In this document: positions 46,547 to 56,396 of the stretch, in pieces | Layout of the letters: every line of letters starts with the position of its first letter | How positions within the stretch are numbered: position 1 is the stretch's first letter | NCBI RefSeq assembly: GCF_025195085.2 | Contig: NZ_JANAVY020000006.1 | Span: forward strand, 1 to 64,000 | Origin: Vibrio intestinalis | GTDB taxonomy: Bacteria; Pseudomonadota; Gammaproteobacteria; Enterobacterales; Vibrionaceae | Direction of reading: 5' to 3' | Length of the DNA stretch: 64,000 bases | Made by a program: the position numbers and the translations under genes | The notes under the pieces: model-generated | Databases searched by the model: none | Seen by the model: the letters and a program-made list of their open reading frames with translations, nothing else | Told to the model about the DNA's origin: nothing

Positions 46547-48010
46547 TTGGATAAAAGCCAGCAATTGCTAGAAATAGAGATCGAACAGCTTAAGTCGCGC
46601 GTTGAGTTTGAGCCAGAGACCGTGCTGGCGACTGCCGAGCAGTGCGCAACCCGGGCCAATCAAATCTTGTATCCCGAAGGTGTCATCGCGAGCTTAATCT
46701 TAATGTCTCGGTGCTACTGGGCGCTGATGGATTACCGAAAAGGTCTCAAATGCATCCGCGACGCCCACACAAAAATAAGCCAAATCGATAACGACGATTG
46801 CCTGCCTGAAATCTTGCATATTCATGCGCTCCACTACTGGGGCCATGCCAAATACTACTCCGCTCAACAATTCTGGATCCAAACACTTGAACAAGCCTCG
46901 TTTGTCGATCAGGTTGAGTTTCAAATCGAGGCATTAATTGGCCTTGGTAACGTATGGCGCATTACTGACGAATACAATCTTGCCCTGACCACCCATGAAC
47001 TAGCGGTCAAAGTGGCCAACAACAAGCGCATTGATTGGTTAGAAGGCAAAGCGCAGATTCTTCTCGCTTGGGATCACTACTTACTCAATAACTATATCGA
47101 GATGTTGTCGATTCTTGATAGCGCAGCGGAAAACTTAGGCGACCACAACGATAAAACTTGGCAAGCAGAGATTTGGGATTTCCGCGGCTTGGCATTGCTC
47201 GGTTTAGAGCGCCTTGACGACGCAGAAATAGCCACCCAAAAAGCGCACGACCTTGTAGTCGAAAATGACTTAACTTGGATGAAAGCGCACTCATACATCA
47301 GCCGTGCGCGCTTAGAGCTGCTGCGTAAAGATGCCACCAAAGCCACTGAACTACTCACCATTGCCGAGCAATCTGCCGATTCGTTTGATAACGGTGAATT
47401 ACTGTCGCAAATTTACTTCCAACAATCTGTTGTCGCCGAAGAAATCGGTGAATACCGCATCGCGCTAGATGCGTTTAAAAAATACCGTACTCACAGCAAC
47501 GAGATGCTACGCGAGCAAACATTCCGCGAAGGCAGCGACCGAGCTCGTTCATCAAAACGAATTTTGGAACAGCGCGCTCGTAAGCTGATCAATCGAATCC
47601 GAGCTCAGTACGAGTACGACCCAAACAACCATTTAAGCCAAATGGTATCGGAGACCTATTGGTGGGAGCAGCTGGTTTTATTCAAGACTGAGCTGAAAAA
47701 ATCCAATCACGCGGTGATCATGATTCACCACTCCGATCCGCGCTGTTTAGAGATTTGCGCCGAACTTGCGCACTCTATGTGTAATCCAGAAGACTTAATT
47801 TCCCGTCTTAGCTCAGAGCGACTCGGTATCTTATTGGCTGAAAAAGATACCGAAGCGAGCGACTTCTTTAGAGTGCTCGCACAAATGATTGAAATATACC
47901 CTTGGCATCGCAAAGGCATTAAGCACTCGTTACCTAAAGTGGAATTACAAGATATTCTCACCTTCCCGTTCACATTGGATCAGCTCGAAGAGAGTCAGGT
48001 AGGCATTTAG
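46547..48010 (+). CDS. TPR protein with degenerate GGDEF domain
   Basis: The 487-residue cytoplasmic protein has a helical repeat region (TPR-like, about 20-330, e.g. ALIGLGNVWRITDEYNLAL), a coiled linker and a C-terminal GGDEF-like domain. Where an active enzyme has RxGGDEF, this one has RLSSERL at about residues 421-427, followed by the expected GILLAE strand, so cyclase activity is not expected. The start is TTG at 46547, supported by AAGGAA eight bases upstream. The next gene, one base after its stop, encodes the same architecture with an intact GGEEF. Confidence 0.8.
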   Translation: MDKSQQLLEIEIEQLKSRVEFEPETVLATAEQCATRANQILYPEGVIASLILMSRCYWALMDYRKGLKCIRDAHTKISQIDNDDCLPEILHIHALHYWGHAKYYSAQQFWIQTLEQASFVDQVEFQIEALIGLGNVWRITDEYNLALTTHELAVKVANNKRIDWLEGKAQILLAWDHYLLNNYIEMLSILDSAAENLGDHNDKTWQAEIWDFRGLALLGLERLDDAEIATQKAHDLVVENDLTWMKAHSYISRARLELLRKDATKATELLTIAEQSADSFDNGELLSQIYFQQSVVAEEIGEYRIALDAFKKYRTHSNEMLREQTFREGSDRARSSKRILEQRARKLINRIRAQYEYDPNNHLSQMVSETYWWEQLVLFKTELKKSNHAVIMIHHSDPRCLEICAELAHSMCNPEDLISRLSSERLGILLAEKDTEASDFFRVLAQMIEIYPWHRKGIKHSLPKVELQDILTFPFTLDQLEESQVGI

Positions 48011-48011
48011 T

Positions 48012-49595
48012 ATGATGGAAGTCTTCTTAAACAAAATCTCAGATGCCGGCCTTGATCCTGCCTCCGTCTCCGGTGAAGAAGCCTTGGTGTTTTGGAATCA
48101 TGTGCGCCAACATGTCGCGACAACGCCACAGGAAAAAGCGCAAACACTGATTATCAGCGCCGAATTTCGTACCTCAATGAAGCATTTCCAAGAAGGGATT
48201 GATGAGCTACGTGCCGCGCTAGAACTCCTAACGCTACCCAATGATGCAGAGCTTATTCTTGAAGTTCGTGGGCTTTTAGCCAACCGCTTAGTTGACCATG
48301 GAGACTTCACAGCCGCGCTGAATGAGTACACCAACTCATCCACCATTGCTGTTGATAATGGTTACATTGACGCTTATGTATTGTCCGTCATCGGCATGGG
48401 TAACCTATGTGATGCCTATGGTGATCACAACCGCGCCCTTCGCTATTACCAAAAAGTGGATGCCATTGATCACGCCATTAGTAGCCGCTCACTTCGCCTA
48501 CGCTATAAGCTGTACATGCTGTCATGCTATATCGAGTTGAACCGCATATCTGCAGCCAAAGATCTGATCAAAGAGTGTGAAGAGCTAGGTATCTTAGTCA
48601 GCGATAAAGTACTCGCTGGGCAAACACTGCTTTACCAAGCTAAATTATTGCGTCAACAAGGTAAGTTGGAAGACGCAATGCGCTGTCTAGGCCACGTGCA
48701 ATATGCAGCCGGCAATATCAACTCTAACTGGCTATCGAATATGATCCGCATGGAGCTTGGCTGCTGTTTGAACGAAGCAGAAAAGATTCATTTGGCAGAT
48801 TGGGTGTTAGAAAGTGCCCACAAACGCATTAAGCGTGAAGGCTCACCAATTCTTAACCTCAAATTGTGTAATGCGCTTGCCTCAGTGTATGAAAAACAAG
48901 ACAACCTCAAAAAAGCATTGGAGTACCACCGCCGCGCATTTCGTATTGAAAACGATTTGATGAAAAAGATCCCAATTTGCGAATTGGGTGCTAGCCAATT
49001 ACGTCGCCTATCGCGCTTTGAGCTGCAACTGAAATTGATCCTCTCTGAAATTGAGAACCGCGAACTAAAAGAAACCACTGAGCACCAAAAACATGCGGTA
49101 GCCCAATTACAGCAAGACGTATTCACTGATCCGCTAACAGGCCTACATAACCGTCGTTGGTTAGATGTGAAACTCAAAGATCTATTGCTTCACGAAACGC
49201 CGTTTGCGCTTCTGGTTGTTGATATTGACCACTTTAAGTCAATTAATGATGAGCTAAGCCATCTGATTGGTGACAAAGCCATTGTTAACGTCTCTTCCGA
49301 GTTGGCGTCTTATTTTAAGTTCCGCGGCGCTTCGTGCGTTCGTTTTGGTGGTGAAGAATTCTTGGTTATTTTAGAGCGCCAGAATATCGCCCAAGCCGAA
49401 ATGCACGCTGAAAACTACCGAGACCGTATCTTCCAATTCAACTGGCAAGATATCCTTGGCGAGCGTGGCCTCACTGTGAGCGTCGGCATTACCTTACACC
49501 GAGAAGGTGAAAATACTCAGCGTACCTTCTACCGTGCAGATAAGGCGCTCTATCGAGCCAAAGCCAACGGCCGTAACCAAGTTTGCTGTGAATGA
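48012..49595 (+). CDS. TPR-containing diguanylate cyclase
   Basis: The 527-residue cytoplasmic protein has about ten TPR-like helices pairs (residues 25-340) and a C-terminal GGDEF domain: DPLTGLHNRRW at about 375, DIDHFKSINDELSH near 405 and RFGGEEF at about 443-449. It should make cyclic-di-GMP from GTP. It is coupled to the upstream degenerate paralogue (one base between). No membrane segment is seen, so input is probably a cytoplasmic partner bound by the TPRs. Confidence 0.9.
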   Translation: MMEVFLNKISDAGLDPASVSGEEALVFWNHVRQHVATTPQEKAQTLIISAEFRTSMKHFQEGIDELRAALELLTLPNDAELILEVRGLLANRLVDHGDFTAALNEYTNSSTIAVDNGYIDAYVLSVIGMGNLCDAYGDHNRALRYYQKVDAIDHAISSRSLRLRYKLYMLSCYIELNRISAAKDLIKECEELGILVSDKVLAGQTLLYQAKLLRQQGKLEDAMRCLGHVQYAAGNINSNWLSNMIRMELGCCLNEAEKIHLADWVLESAHKRIKREGSPILNLKLCNALASVYEKQDNLKKALEYHRRAFRIENDLMKKIPICELGASQLRRLSRFELQLKLILSEIENRELKETTEHQKHAVAQLQQDVFTDPLTGLHNRRWLDVKLKDLLLHETPFALLVVDIDHFKSINDELSHLIGDKAIVNVSSELASYFKFRGASCVRFGGEEFLVILERQNIAQAEMHAENYRDRIFQFNWQDILGERGLTVSVGITLHREGENTQRTFYRADKALYRAKANGRNQVCCE

Positions 49596-49601
49596 CTTTG
49601 T

Positions 49602-49630
49602 AAGCCGTGACCAATGTCACGGCTTCTTTC
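49602..49630 (+). terminator. Terminator of the TPR-GGDEF pair
   Basis: AAGCCGTGAC (49602-49611) and GTCACGGCTT (49616-49625) form a 10-bp stem with loop CAAT, followed by CTTTC. Confidence 0.75.
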
Positions 49631-49733
49631 ATTCACAAAATCCCGCTAAAATATTCCATAATCCTTTGATTTTGCTCCTATACTCATAGAACAACCATCT
49701 ATACCTGCGTTGGCCAAATCACAAGGATTAACT

Positions 49734-50153
49734 ATGTTTCTCGACTATTTTGCACTAGGGTTACTGATATTCGTCGCCTTGGTTATCTTCTACGGCATTA
49801 TTGTCATTCACGATATTCCCTACGAGATCTCTAAAGAGCGCGACCACCCACATCAAGACGCGATTCACTATGCTGGTTGGGTCAGTTTATTTACACTGCA
49901 TGCGCTGTGGCCATTCTTATGGATATGGGCAACGCTATGGCGTAAAGAGAGAGGATGGGGCTTTCAGCGCCTTGAAGAAGAACAGCATGACATCCACCAC
50001 CGCGTCGATGTACTGATTGACCAAGTTCAGACCCTGCAACAAGAGGTGAGCAAACTTAAACAAGCCAACGAAGCGCTCACAACCAAGCAAGCGGATAACA
50101 ACCCAGAGCCAACTGAACCAGCAAAATCAAACAACCAAAGTGAGGAGAACTGA
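49734..50153 (+). CDS. yiaW: YiaW-like DUF3302 inner-membrane protein
   Basis: The 139-residue protein has an N-terminal membrane helix, then IHDIPYEISKERDHPHQDAI (a DUF3302 hallmark), a second membrane segment (LHALWPFLWIWATLW) and a C-terminal coiled coil. In E. coli yiaW is paired with yiaV as here. The start at 49734 follows ACAAGGA. A two-base gap separates it from the membrane-fusion partner. The exact transport role is unknown. Confidence 0.88.
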   Translation: MFLDYFALGLLIFVALVIFYGIIVIHDIPYEISKERDHPHQDAIHYAGWVSLFTLHALWPFLWIWATLWRKERGWGFQRLEEEQHDIHHRVDVLIDQVQTLQQEVSKLKQANEALTTKQADNNPEPTEPAKSNNQSEEN

Positions 50154-50155
50154 TT

Positions 50156-51286
50156 ATGGATCTACTGCTCATCCTCACCTACGCCGCTTTGTGTATTACC
50201 ATTTTCAAAGTGTTTCGCATCCCGCTTAACAAATGGACAGTGCCTACCGCGGTACTCGGCGGTGTTGTGCTTATCGGCGCACTGATTTTGTTGATGAACT
50301 ACAACCACCCATTCACTCAGATTGGTAACCAAGTCTATTCATCAACGCCAATCGTATCTGGTGTGCGTGGCCGAGTGATTGAAGTGCCTGTTGAGCCAAA
50401 TCAGCCACTTCAACAAGGTGATGTGCTCTTTAAAATAGATCCAATCCCTTATCAAGCAGCCGTCGACAAGATCAAAGCGCAAGTCAAAGAAGCAAGCCAA
50501 GGCGCGCTTGGATTAGAGTCTAGTTTGCAAGAAGCGCAAGCCGCTCAAATAAAGGCTATCGCAGACCGAGACAAAGCTGAGCGTGAGTATTCTCGATACC
50601 AACGAGGCTTTGACAAAGGGGCATTCACCGAGCAACAAGTGGACACCCGGCGTCAAACCTACAAGGCAGCCCAAGCGGCATTAAATGTGGCTCAAACCAA
50701 AGTAGAGCAAGCGCAAATCGCCCTTGACTCTGAAATCGGTGGCGAAAATACCGCGGTTGCAAAACTGTTGGCCGACCTACGCAAAGCTGAGTTCGATCTT
50801 GACCAAACGACAGTGCGTGCTCCGACCGATGGCTTTGCCACTCAAGTTGCGCTGCGCCCTGGGGTAATGGCCGTTCCTTTACCGCTTGCACCTGTGATGT
50901 CATTTGTTCACAGCGAAGATTTGCTTTATACCGCAGCGTTTCGTCAAAACTCGTTACAACGTCTGAAACCGGGCTTTGAAGCTGAGTTTTTGTTCCGCTC
51001 GCTACCGGGCAGAGTATTTAAAGGCGAAGTGGTTGAAGTGTTACCTGCTATTGGCGAAAGCCAATTCCAAGCTCGCGGTGCGTTGTTTGGCTCTGACGCA
51101 TTAAGAACTAACGGTCGTGTATTGGTGACTTTACGCATTACCGATGACCTAAGTGAGTATCAATTGCCACTCGGCACCGCGTTTGAAGCGGCCGTATATT
51201 CTGACAGCTTTACTCATGTATCGATCATGCGCAAAGTGCTCATTCGAATGAAAAGCTGGCAGAATTACTTGTATTTAGATCATTAA
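50156..51286 (+). CDS. yiaV: YiaV-like membrane-fusion protein (HlyD/EmrA type)
   Basis: The 376-residue protein has two N-terminal hydrophobic segments and then the lipoyl/barrel halves of a periplasmic adaptor (SGVRGRVIEVPVEPNQPLQQ and VRAPTDGFATQVALRPGVMA). A long helical hairpin (about 100-200) lies between them. It acts with the DUF3302 protein and probably an outer-membrane channel encoded elsewhere. GAGGAG precedes the start. Confidence 0.9.
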   Translation: MDLLLILTYAALCITIFKVFRIPLNKWTVPTAVLGGVVLIGALILLMNYNHPFTQIGNQVYSSTPIVSGVRGRVIEVPVEPNQPLQQGDVLFKIDPIPYQAAVDKIKAQVKEASQGALGLESSLQEAQAAQIKAIADRDKAEREYSRYQRGFDKGAFTEQQVDTRRQTYKAAQAALNVAQTKVEQAQIALDSEIGGENTAVAKLLADLRKAEFDLDQTTVRAPTDGFATQVALRPGVMAVPLPLAPVMSFVHSEDLLYTAAFRQNSLQRLKPGFEAEFLFRSLPGRVFKGEVVEVLPAIGESQFQARGALFGSDALRTNGRVLVTLRITDDLSEYQLPLGTAFEAAVYSDSFTHVSIMRKVLIRMKSWQNYLYLDH

Positions 51287-51363
51287 GCAAATTGATAAAA
51301 GCGTCAAATAAGATATACATCAAGCTTTTAGTTTACTTTACCTAATTTGATTGTGAATACCCT

Positions 51364-51390
51364 AAAGGCGCGAGTAGAATCGCGCCTTTC
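51364..51390 (+). terminator. Terminator of the yiaWV operon
   Basis: AAAGGCGCGA, loop GTAGAA, TCGCGCCTTT, followed by CCTTTTTT. Confidence 0.85.
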
Positions 51391-51413
51391 CTTTTTTACA
51401 TCACTTCGGTTTC

Positions 51414-53222
51414 ATGGTTTCTTATTTTATAAAACTGCTTGTATTCACCCTGCTATTCATGCCTTTCAGACTCATGGCGAATGGCTCAATTCAGCATGGA
51501 TATGAACTGCTCAAATCTAATCCAACCGCAGTCCTAGAAATCATCCAGCCGCTTGATGTGAATTCATTAACAGTATTAGAACAGCTTGAATACTCTTACC
51601 TGTTTGTCGCCTCCAATAACCTGCTCGGTCACTACCCAACCAGTATCGAATATATCGAGACCACCGAACTGCCTACTCCGCAAAATGCCACTGAATTTCG
51701 CCAAATGCTCAATCTCGCGATACGTATGGCTTGGCCGTATGAAGCCACCAGCCAGTTCACTACGGCACTCAGTTGGTATAAAAAAGCGGAAGATATTGCC
51801 ATTCGTCTGCAAGACAAAGAAGAGCAAGGGTACGTAAAGCTACAATACAGCGCGGTTTACATGCAGCAGGGTTACTCATGGCAGGCATTAAACATTGCTA
51901 AAGAAGCTCAGCAGTTATTGGTGCACAGTAAAGATGCCGCCATTGTTGCCGATCTCAATAGCCAACTAGGCATTCTTTATTACTTAAACGGTGATTATTC
52001 GGAATCCATTTCTCTACAGAACAAAGTACTTGTCCAAGCAGAAAAAGACCACAGCGTACAAGAGCGAGCCGCCGCCCATTACAATATGGCTAATGCTTAC
52101 CTAAAATGGGGCAAAGAGAGTAATAAAGGACTCAAGCTACTAAAAGCGAACCAGCATTATAAAAACGCACTCAAACTCGCTATAGAGTTAAACTCAAACT
52201 ACCTAAAGCGTAATAATCTACTGGGCTTAATTGCTCTACACACCTATTCAAGCAACCTCGTTATTGCAGGGGAGTATGTCAATCAGATCTTAGCGCTCGA
52301 TATTGAAAACCAAGGCTTTGGCGCCCTGTCATTCCACCTGATTCTGGCGCAATACTACGCGAAGACAAAACAAACTGAAGTGGTGCAGCCACACCTAGAC
52401 GCAGTGATTGATTATTTTGAGCAACACCACGATCGATTACCAAGCTATGCGGTGATCAAGCAAAAAGAACTGGCACAACTCTACGCTAGCCTAGGTGATT
52501 ATCAACTTGCCTACGTATGGCTTGAGCGCTACAACAACCAAGTGCTTAGTAGCCAACAGCGTAACTTGCAGCAGCAGGTCGCGACACTGAAATCTGAACT
52601 TGATAACCAACGTCTATTGCACGAAAACAGCTTACTGAGCCTACAAAGCCACCGCTCTGGCGTTATCACATTTATCGCGTTATTGATCGTCTGTGTTACC
52701 GTCGCGATGCTCTATTGGCAGTTCCGCAAAAAGCACTTGTTCTACAAATTATCTAACACTGACTTTTTGACAGGCATTGCCAATCGTCGCTTCATTATGG
52801 AAGAAGGCAAGCGCCTTTACCGTCGCCAAAAGCTGTCTAGTATTGTGCTTGATATTGACCATTTTAAATCAATCAACGACCAATTTGGTCATGATACTGG
52901 TGACTTAGTTCTGAATGATGTCACCAGCATCATGCAGCAGTTTTTATCTCATGGGGAAATGCTAGGCAGAATTGGTGGGGAAGAATTTTTAATCGTGCTG
53001 CCAAATATTACTCAACAAGAGCTACAAGAATACGCCGAATGTCTGCGGGTACAAATTGAAAGTCACCCATTTAAGACCCACTTAGGTCAACCGCTGCAAG
53101 TGACAGCAAGTTTTGGTTTAGCGGCTTACAACGCAAAAAGCTTGGCCACGCAGTTTACGTGCGCAGACCAAGCTCTCTATCAGGCCAAACAGCAAGGCCG
53201 AAATTGTTGGGTGCTAGGGTAA
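51414..53222 (+). CDS. Periplasmic-TPR, membrane-anchored diguanylate cyclase
   Basis: The 602-residue protein has a signal sequence (about 1-23), a periplasmic TPR region (about 30-400), a coiled segment, one membrane helix (about 418-438, SGVITFIALLIVCVTVAML) and a cytoplasmic GGDEF domain: NTDFLTGIANRRF, DIDHFKSINDQFGHDTGD and RIGGEEF at about 520. It should make cyclic-di-GMP in response to a periplasmic cue. It is a separate unit from the cytoplasmic TPR-GGDEF pair 3 kb upstream and differs from it in topology. Confidence 0.92.
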   Translation: MVSYFIKLLVFTLLFMPFRLMANGSIQHGYELLKSNPTAVLEIIQPLDVNSLTVLEQLEYSYLFVASNNLLGHYPTSIEYIETTELPTPQNATEFRQMLNLAIRMAWPYEATSQFTTALSWYKKAEDIAIRLQDKEEQGYVKLQYSAVYMQQGYSWQALNIAKEAQQLLVHSKDAAIVADLNSQLGILYYLNGDYSESISLQNKVLVQAEKDHSVQERAAAHYNMANAYLKWGKESNKGLKLLKANQHYKNALKLAIELNSNYLKRNNLLGLIALHTYSSNLVIAGEYVNQILALDIENQGFGALSFHLILAQYYAKTKQTEVVQPHLDAVIDYFEQHHDRLPSYAVIKQKELAQLYASLGDYQLAYVWLERYNNQVLSSQQRNLQQQVATLKSELDNQRLLHENSLLSLQSHRSGVITFIALLIVCVTVAMLYWQFRKKHLFYKLSNTDFLTGIANRRFIMEEGKRLYRRQKLSSIVLDIDHFKSINDQFGHDTGDLVLNDVTSIMQQFLSHGEMLGRIGGEEFLIVLPNITQQELQEYAECLRVQIESHPFKTHLGQPLQVTASFGLAAYNAKSLATQFTCADQALYQAKQQGRNCWVLG

Positions 53223-53226
53223 GGCC

Positions 53227-54408
53227 CTAGCTCCATTTCATTACGCGGACTTCGTTGCCCTCTTCCGGTTTGCACGGAATATTAAGCGACAGCATCAAAG
53301 AAACAGCCGCCATGGCAGCGCCGATGAAAAATACAGCGGAAGGCGATACCAGCCAAATCAAACCAAACGTAACTGGGATGACAACAGCCGCGATATGGTT
53401 AATGGTGAACGAAACACCCGCGGTTGATGCCATATCCGCAGGATCTGCAATTTTTTGGAAGTAAGTTTTGATCGCCAAGGCAAGAGCAAAGAACAAGTGA
53501 TCGATGATGTACAACGCCGCGGCCCACTCTGCGGTTTGAACAAAAGCATACCCAACAAATACGAAAATCAGGCCAACGTATTCAAACATAAGTGCCTTAC
53601 GCTCACCAACGCGGCCAATGAACTTACCAATACGCTTAGCAAACAAAAAGTTAAACACATAGTTAGCCACAAATAGCAGCGTAATATCTGCCGCAGAATA
53701 ACCAAATCGTTCAACCATTAAGAAGCCCGCGAATACGGTGAAGATTTGACGACGAGCACCACTCATAAACGTCAGCGCGTAGTAAAGCCAATAACGCTTT
53801 CTCAGCACTAACTTCTTATTTTGCGCCACTTTGGTTTCAAACTGTGGGAAGGTCACGGCAATCCACATCACCAACACAAATCCTATTCCACCAAACAGCA
53901 AATACACCCATTTAAAATCGAGTTGGAAAACTTCTAAACATACCCATAACGAGCCATAGGTAAGCAGTGAGGCCAGTGCGCCGATAGAAATGTATTTACC
54001 TAGCATTTCTGGCGCTTCTTCTTTGCTAAGCCACTGTAAAGCTAACGACTGTTTCAAGGTTTCAAAATAGTGGAAACCGGTCGACATCAGTAATGTCGTT
54101 AACAGCAACCCTGTCAGCGATGGGAAGAAGCCCGTAATGGCGCTACCTAAAGTCAGCATGGCCAACGATACAATCATAAATCGCTGTTCACGAATAAACA
54201 GCAAAACAAAGATAACCGTGAAGGCTAGAAAGCCCGGAATTTCGCGAACACTTTGCAATAATCCAATATCCGCACCATCAAAATTAGCGCGCTCAATCAC
54301 GAAGTTATTCAACAACGCCATCCAGCTTGAAAAGGCAATCGGTACAATTATGGAAATGATCAGCAAAAAGTTTTGGGGCGTTTTCCACGCCGAGGGTTGG
54401 TTCATCAT
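53227..54408 (-). CDS. Major facilitator superfamily transporter
   Basis: The 393-residue inner-membrane protein has about twelve hydrophobic segments and MFS-style cytoplasmic loops (FIGRVGERKALMFEYVG between helices). The substrate is unknown. It converges on the TPR-GGDEF gene with four bases between stops. The start codon has two adjacent ATGs. Confidence 0.88.
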   Translation of the reverse strand: MMNQPSAWKTPQNFLLIISIIVPIAFSSWMALLNNFVIERANFDGADIGLLQSVREIPGFLAFTVIFVLLFIREQRFMIVSLAMLTLGSAITGFFPSLTGLLLTTLLMSTGFHYFETLKQSLALQWLSKEEAPEMLGKYISIGALASLLTYGSLWVCLEVFQLDFKWVYLLFGGIGFVLVMWIAVTFPQFETKVAQNKKLVLRKRYWLYYALTFMSGARRQIFTVFAGFLMVERFGYSAADITLLFVANYVFNFLFAKRIGKFIGRVGERKALMFEYVGLIFVFVGYAFVQTAEWAAALYIIDHLFFALALAIKTYFQKIADPADMASTAGVSFTINHIAAVVIPVTFGLIWLVSPSAVFFIGAAMAAVSLMLSLNIPCKPEEGNEVRVMKWS

Positions 54409-54557
54409 TTACTTCCTATTTGGTCAAGCTTTCTACACTACCTCGCAGACCTAGAGAACACAATTTTATTTACAATTTAGACATTACTTTAACTTTCATG
54501 GACTTATCAAAAAGCTCGCGTTATGGTGTTTGACTAGTTGTTAAGAAAGGAAGCCAT

Positions 54558-55049
54558 ATGAACATCACTATACGCCGCACGTTACCAAGCGATGCCCAAG
54601 CTATCGCAGATATTTTTGCTCAACCTAAAGCACATCGTGAGACCTTACAGCTTCCTTACCCTACCGCTGCCACATGGGAGAAGCGCTTAGAAAACATGCC
54701 AGATCATATCTATAGCTTTGTTGCCGAAGTGGATGGCAGAGTAGTGGGCAACTTAGGGTTTGAACACCTACAACGCCCTCGACTATTACATTGCGGTCAA
54801 TTTGGCCTTGCCGTGCACGATGACTTTCATGGCCTTGGCATCGCGAGCCAATTAATTAAAGCCGCGCTCGATTTGGCGGATAACTGGCTGCAGATAAAAC
54901 GAGTTCAAATTGAAGTGAATACGGACAATCACGCCGCCATCGCGTGTTATAAGAAATTTGGTTTTGAGATTGAAGGGGAGGCCAAGCTCTCAGCATTCCG
55001 CGCTGGAGAGTACGTCAATACCTACTACATGGCTCGAATTAAAGCTTAA
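54558..55049 (+). CDS. GNAT acetyltransferase, YhhY/AaaT-like
   Basis: The 163-residue protein has the GNAT fold with the acetyl-CoA loop (DFHGLGIASQLIKAAL). It shares with E. coli YhhY the segments ETLQLPYP, RVVGNLGFEHLQRP, CYKKFGFEIEGE and FRAGEYVNTYYMARIK, a strong likeness. YhhY/AaaT acetylates amino acids such as methionine and phenylalanine (family knowledge). The start follows AAGGAAGCC. Confidence 0.88.
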   Translation: MNITIRRTLPSDAQAIADIFAQPKAHRETLQLPYPTAATWEKRLENMPDHIYSFVAEVDGRVVGNLGFEHLQRPRLLHCGQFGLAVHDDFHGLGIASQLIKAALDLADNWLQIKRVQIEVNTDNHAAIACYKKFGFEIEGEAKLSAFRAGEYVNTYYMARIKA

Positions 55050-55071
55050 TCAAATCAAACCCAAAACCGCG

Positions 55072-55090
55072 ACGCGGCATAGTGCCGCGT
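55072..55090. terminator. Hairpin between convergent GNAT genes
   Basis: ACGCGGCA, loop TAG, TGCCGCGT: a perfect 8-bp GC-rich stem without a U-tract in the gap between the two convergent stops. Confidence 0.5.
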
Positions 55091-55096
55091 TACTCA

Positions 55097-55372
55097 TTAT
55101 GCTTTTAGATGCTGCCATTGCGGGTTACGCTCAAAATAAACCACGACAAAGCTGCAAACTGGTTCTACTTTTTTACCCATTTTTTCGATTTCAGGCAGTA
55201 CAGCTTCCATCATCACTTTACCGTATCCTTTCCCTTGAAGGTCTTCTGGTACTTTAGTTGAGGTGATAGCAAGCACTTCGCCTCTAGGCTCATACGCAAC
55301 AACGGCATATTGTTCATCTTGCAGATGAACGCGAAATTGTTGCGCGTCTGGTTCAAAAAATACACTATGCAT
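55097..55372 (-). CDS. Small YjdJ-like GNAT protein
   Basis: The 91-residue one-domain GNAT is of the short COG2388 type: AVVAYEPRGEVLAITSTKVP and then EDLQGKGYGKVMMEAVLPEI, the acetyl-CoA loop. The C terminus VEPVCSFVVVYFERNPQW is diagnostic. Its substrate is unknown. Confidence 0.88.
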   Translation of the reverse strand: MHSVFFEPDAQQFRVHLQDEQYAVVAYEPRGEVLAITSTKVPEDLQGKGYGKVMMEAVLPEIEKMGKKVEPVCSFVVVYFERNPQWQHLKA

Positions 55373-55539
55373 GATATTGACTCCGAAAGTGTTACTCAGC
55401 TCAAACTTCTAACATACATTGAGGTTTGAACTAATGCCAATCAATAAATAGAATCAAGCTAATTAACCATAGGCTGGGGTTCACCTCTGATTAAAGCCTA
55501 TTACAACAATAATTTATATTCTTGGCACACGGTGACTAA

Positions 55540-56271
55540 ATGAATTCCCAATTAGGGGCGTCAACTGAAGCTGAAGCTCGACAACAAGAACAACGTTCGA
55601 CATCAACCATCAATAGTAATGATGCGTTAAGCATGATCGATCATGGTAGCGAGCTAAACATTGAGATAGTCACACCTGTCGGCACTACTTACCGCGGTAA
55701 AAGCTTATTTATTGGCACTCACTCAAATCGCATGATTCTGCTTGAGCTACCAAAAGTATCTGATGATCAGCTTGAGTACTTTTTCCAAGAAGGTTTCTGG
55801 GCCACTATTCATGCGATTTCGCCACGCGGTGAAGGGGCCATTTTACAATACCGCAGCCAAATTCTTCACATTGTCAAAGCGCCAGTCGCGATGATGTTAA
55901 TGTCGATTCCTCAAACGATGCAGGTCACGCCGCTGCGTAACGAACCTCGTTATGAAGTGGCACTTGAAGCCAAAGCGCATACCATGAACCATCGCATTGA
56001 TTGTGAAATTCGCGACCTGTCCAAAAGCGGCTGCATGTATATCACGCCAAGTTTATCTCGCCCATTTAAGGTCGGAGAACTTATTGAACTGCACCTAACT
56101 TCCGGCAAAGAGCATAAAAGCTTTGAACCGCTGTTTGGCATTGTATGTAACGCAAGGCAATCGGGGCATAAGCGCCAGTATGGGGTTAAGTTTGACCAAC
56201 GTGGTAAAGCCAATGTAAAAACCTTACTCGCCAATCTAAAATATGACGGTAGCCGACTTAGCCTGCGTTAA
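55540..56271 (+). CDS. plzD: PilZ-domain c-di-GMP receptor, PlzD-like
   Basis: The 243-residue protein has an N-terminal YcgR-like (PilZN) barrel (about 35-130) and a C-terminal PilZ domain. The c-di-GMP contacts are visible: R133 and R137 in RNEPR, and D159, S161 and G164 in DLSKSG. Length, domain order and neighbourhood match V. cholerae PlzD (VCA0042), known to bind cyclic-di-GMP. It is the natural reader for the diguanylate cyclases encoded nearby. It precedes the DUF368 gene by 125 bases. Confidence 0.92.
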   Translation: MNSQLGASTEAEARQQEQRSTSTINSNDALSMIDHGSELNIEIVTPVGTTYRGKSLFIGTHSNRMILLELPKVSDDQLEYFFQEGFWATIHAISPRGEGAILQYRSQILHIVKAPVAMMLMSIPQTMQVTPLRNEPRYEVALEAKAHTMNHRIDCEIRDLSKSGCMYITPSLSRPFKVGELIELHLTSGKEHKSFEPLFGIVCNARQSGHKRQYGVKFDQRGKANVKTLLANLKYDGSRLSLR

Positions 56272-56396
56272 CTAATCTGATTTCTGCTCTCTCTTTTGTC
56301 CATCTTATTTATGGGTCACTTTTAAGTGGTTTTTTCATACTTTTTTGACATCAGAGTGAGTATACTCAGGCCATCTTCAACCATTAATCATATTGA

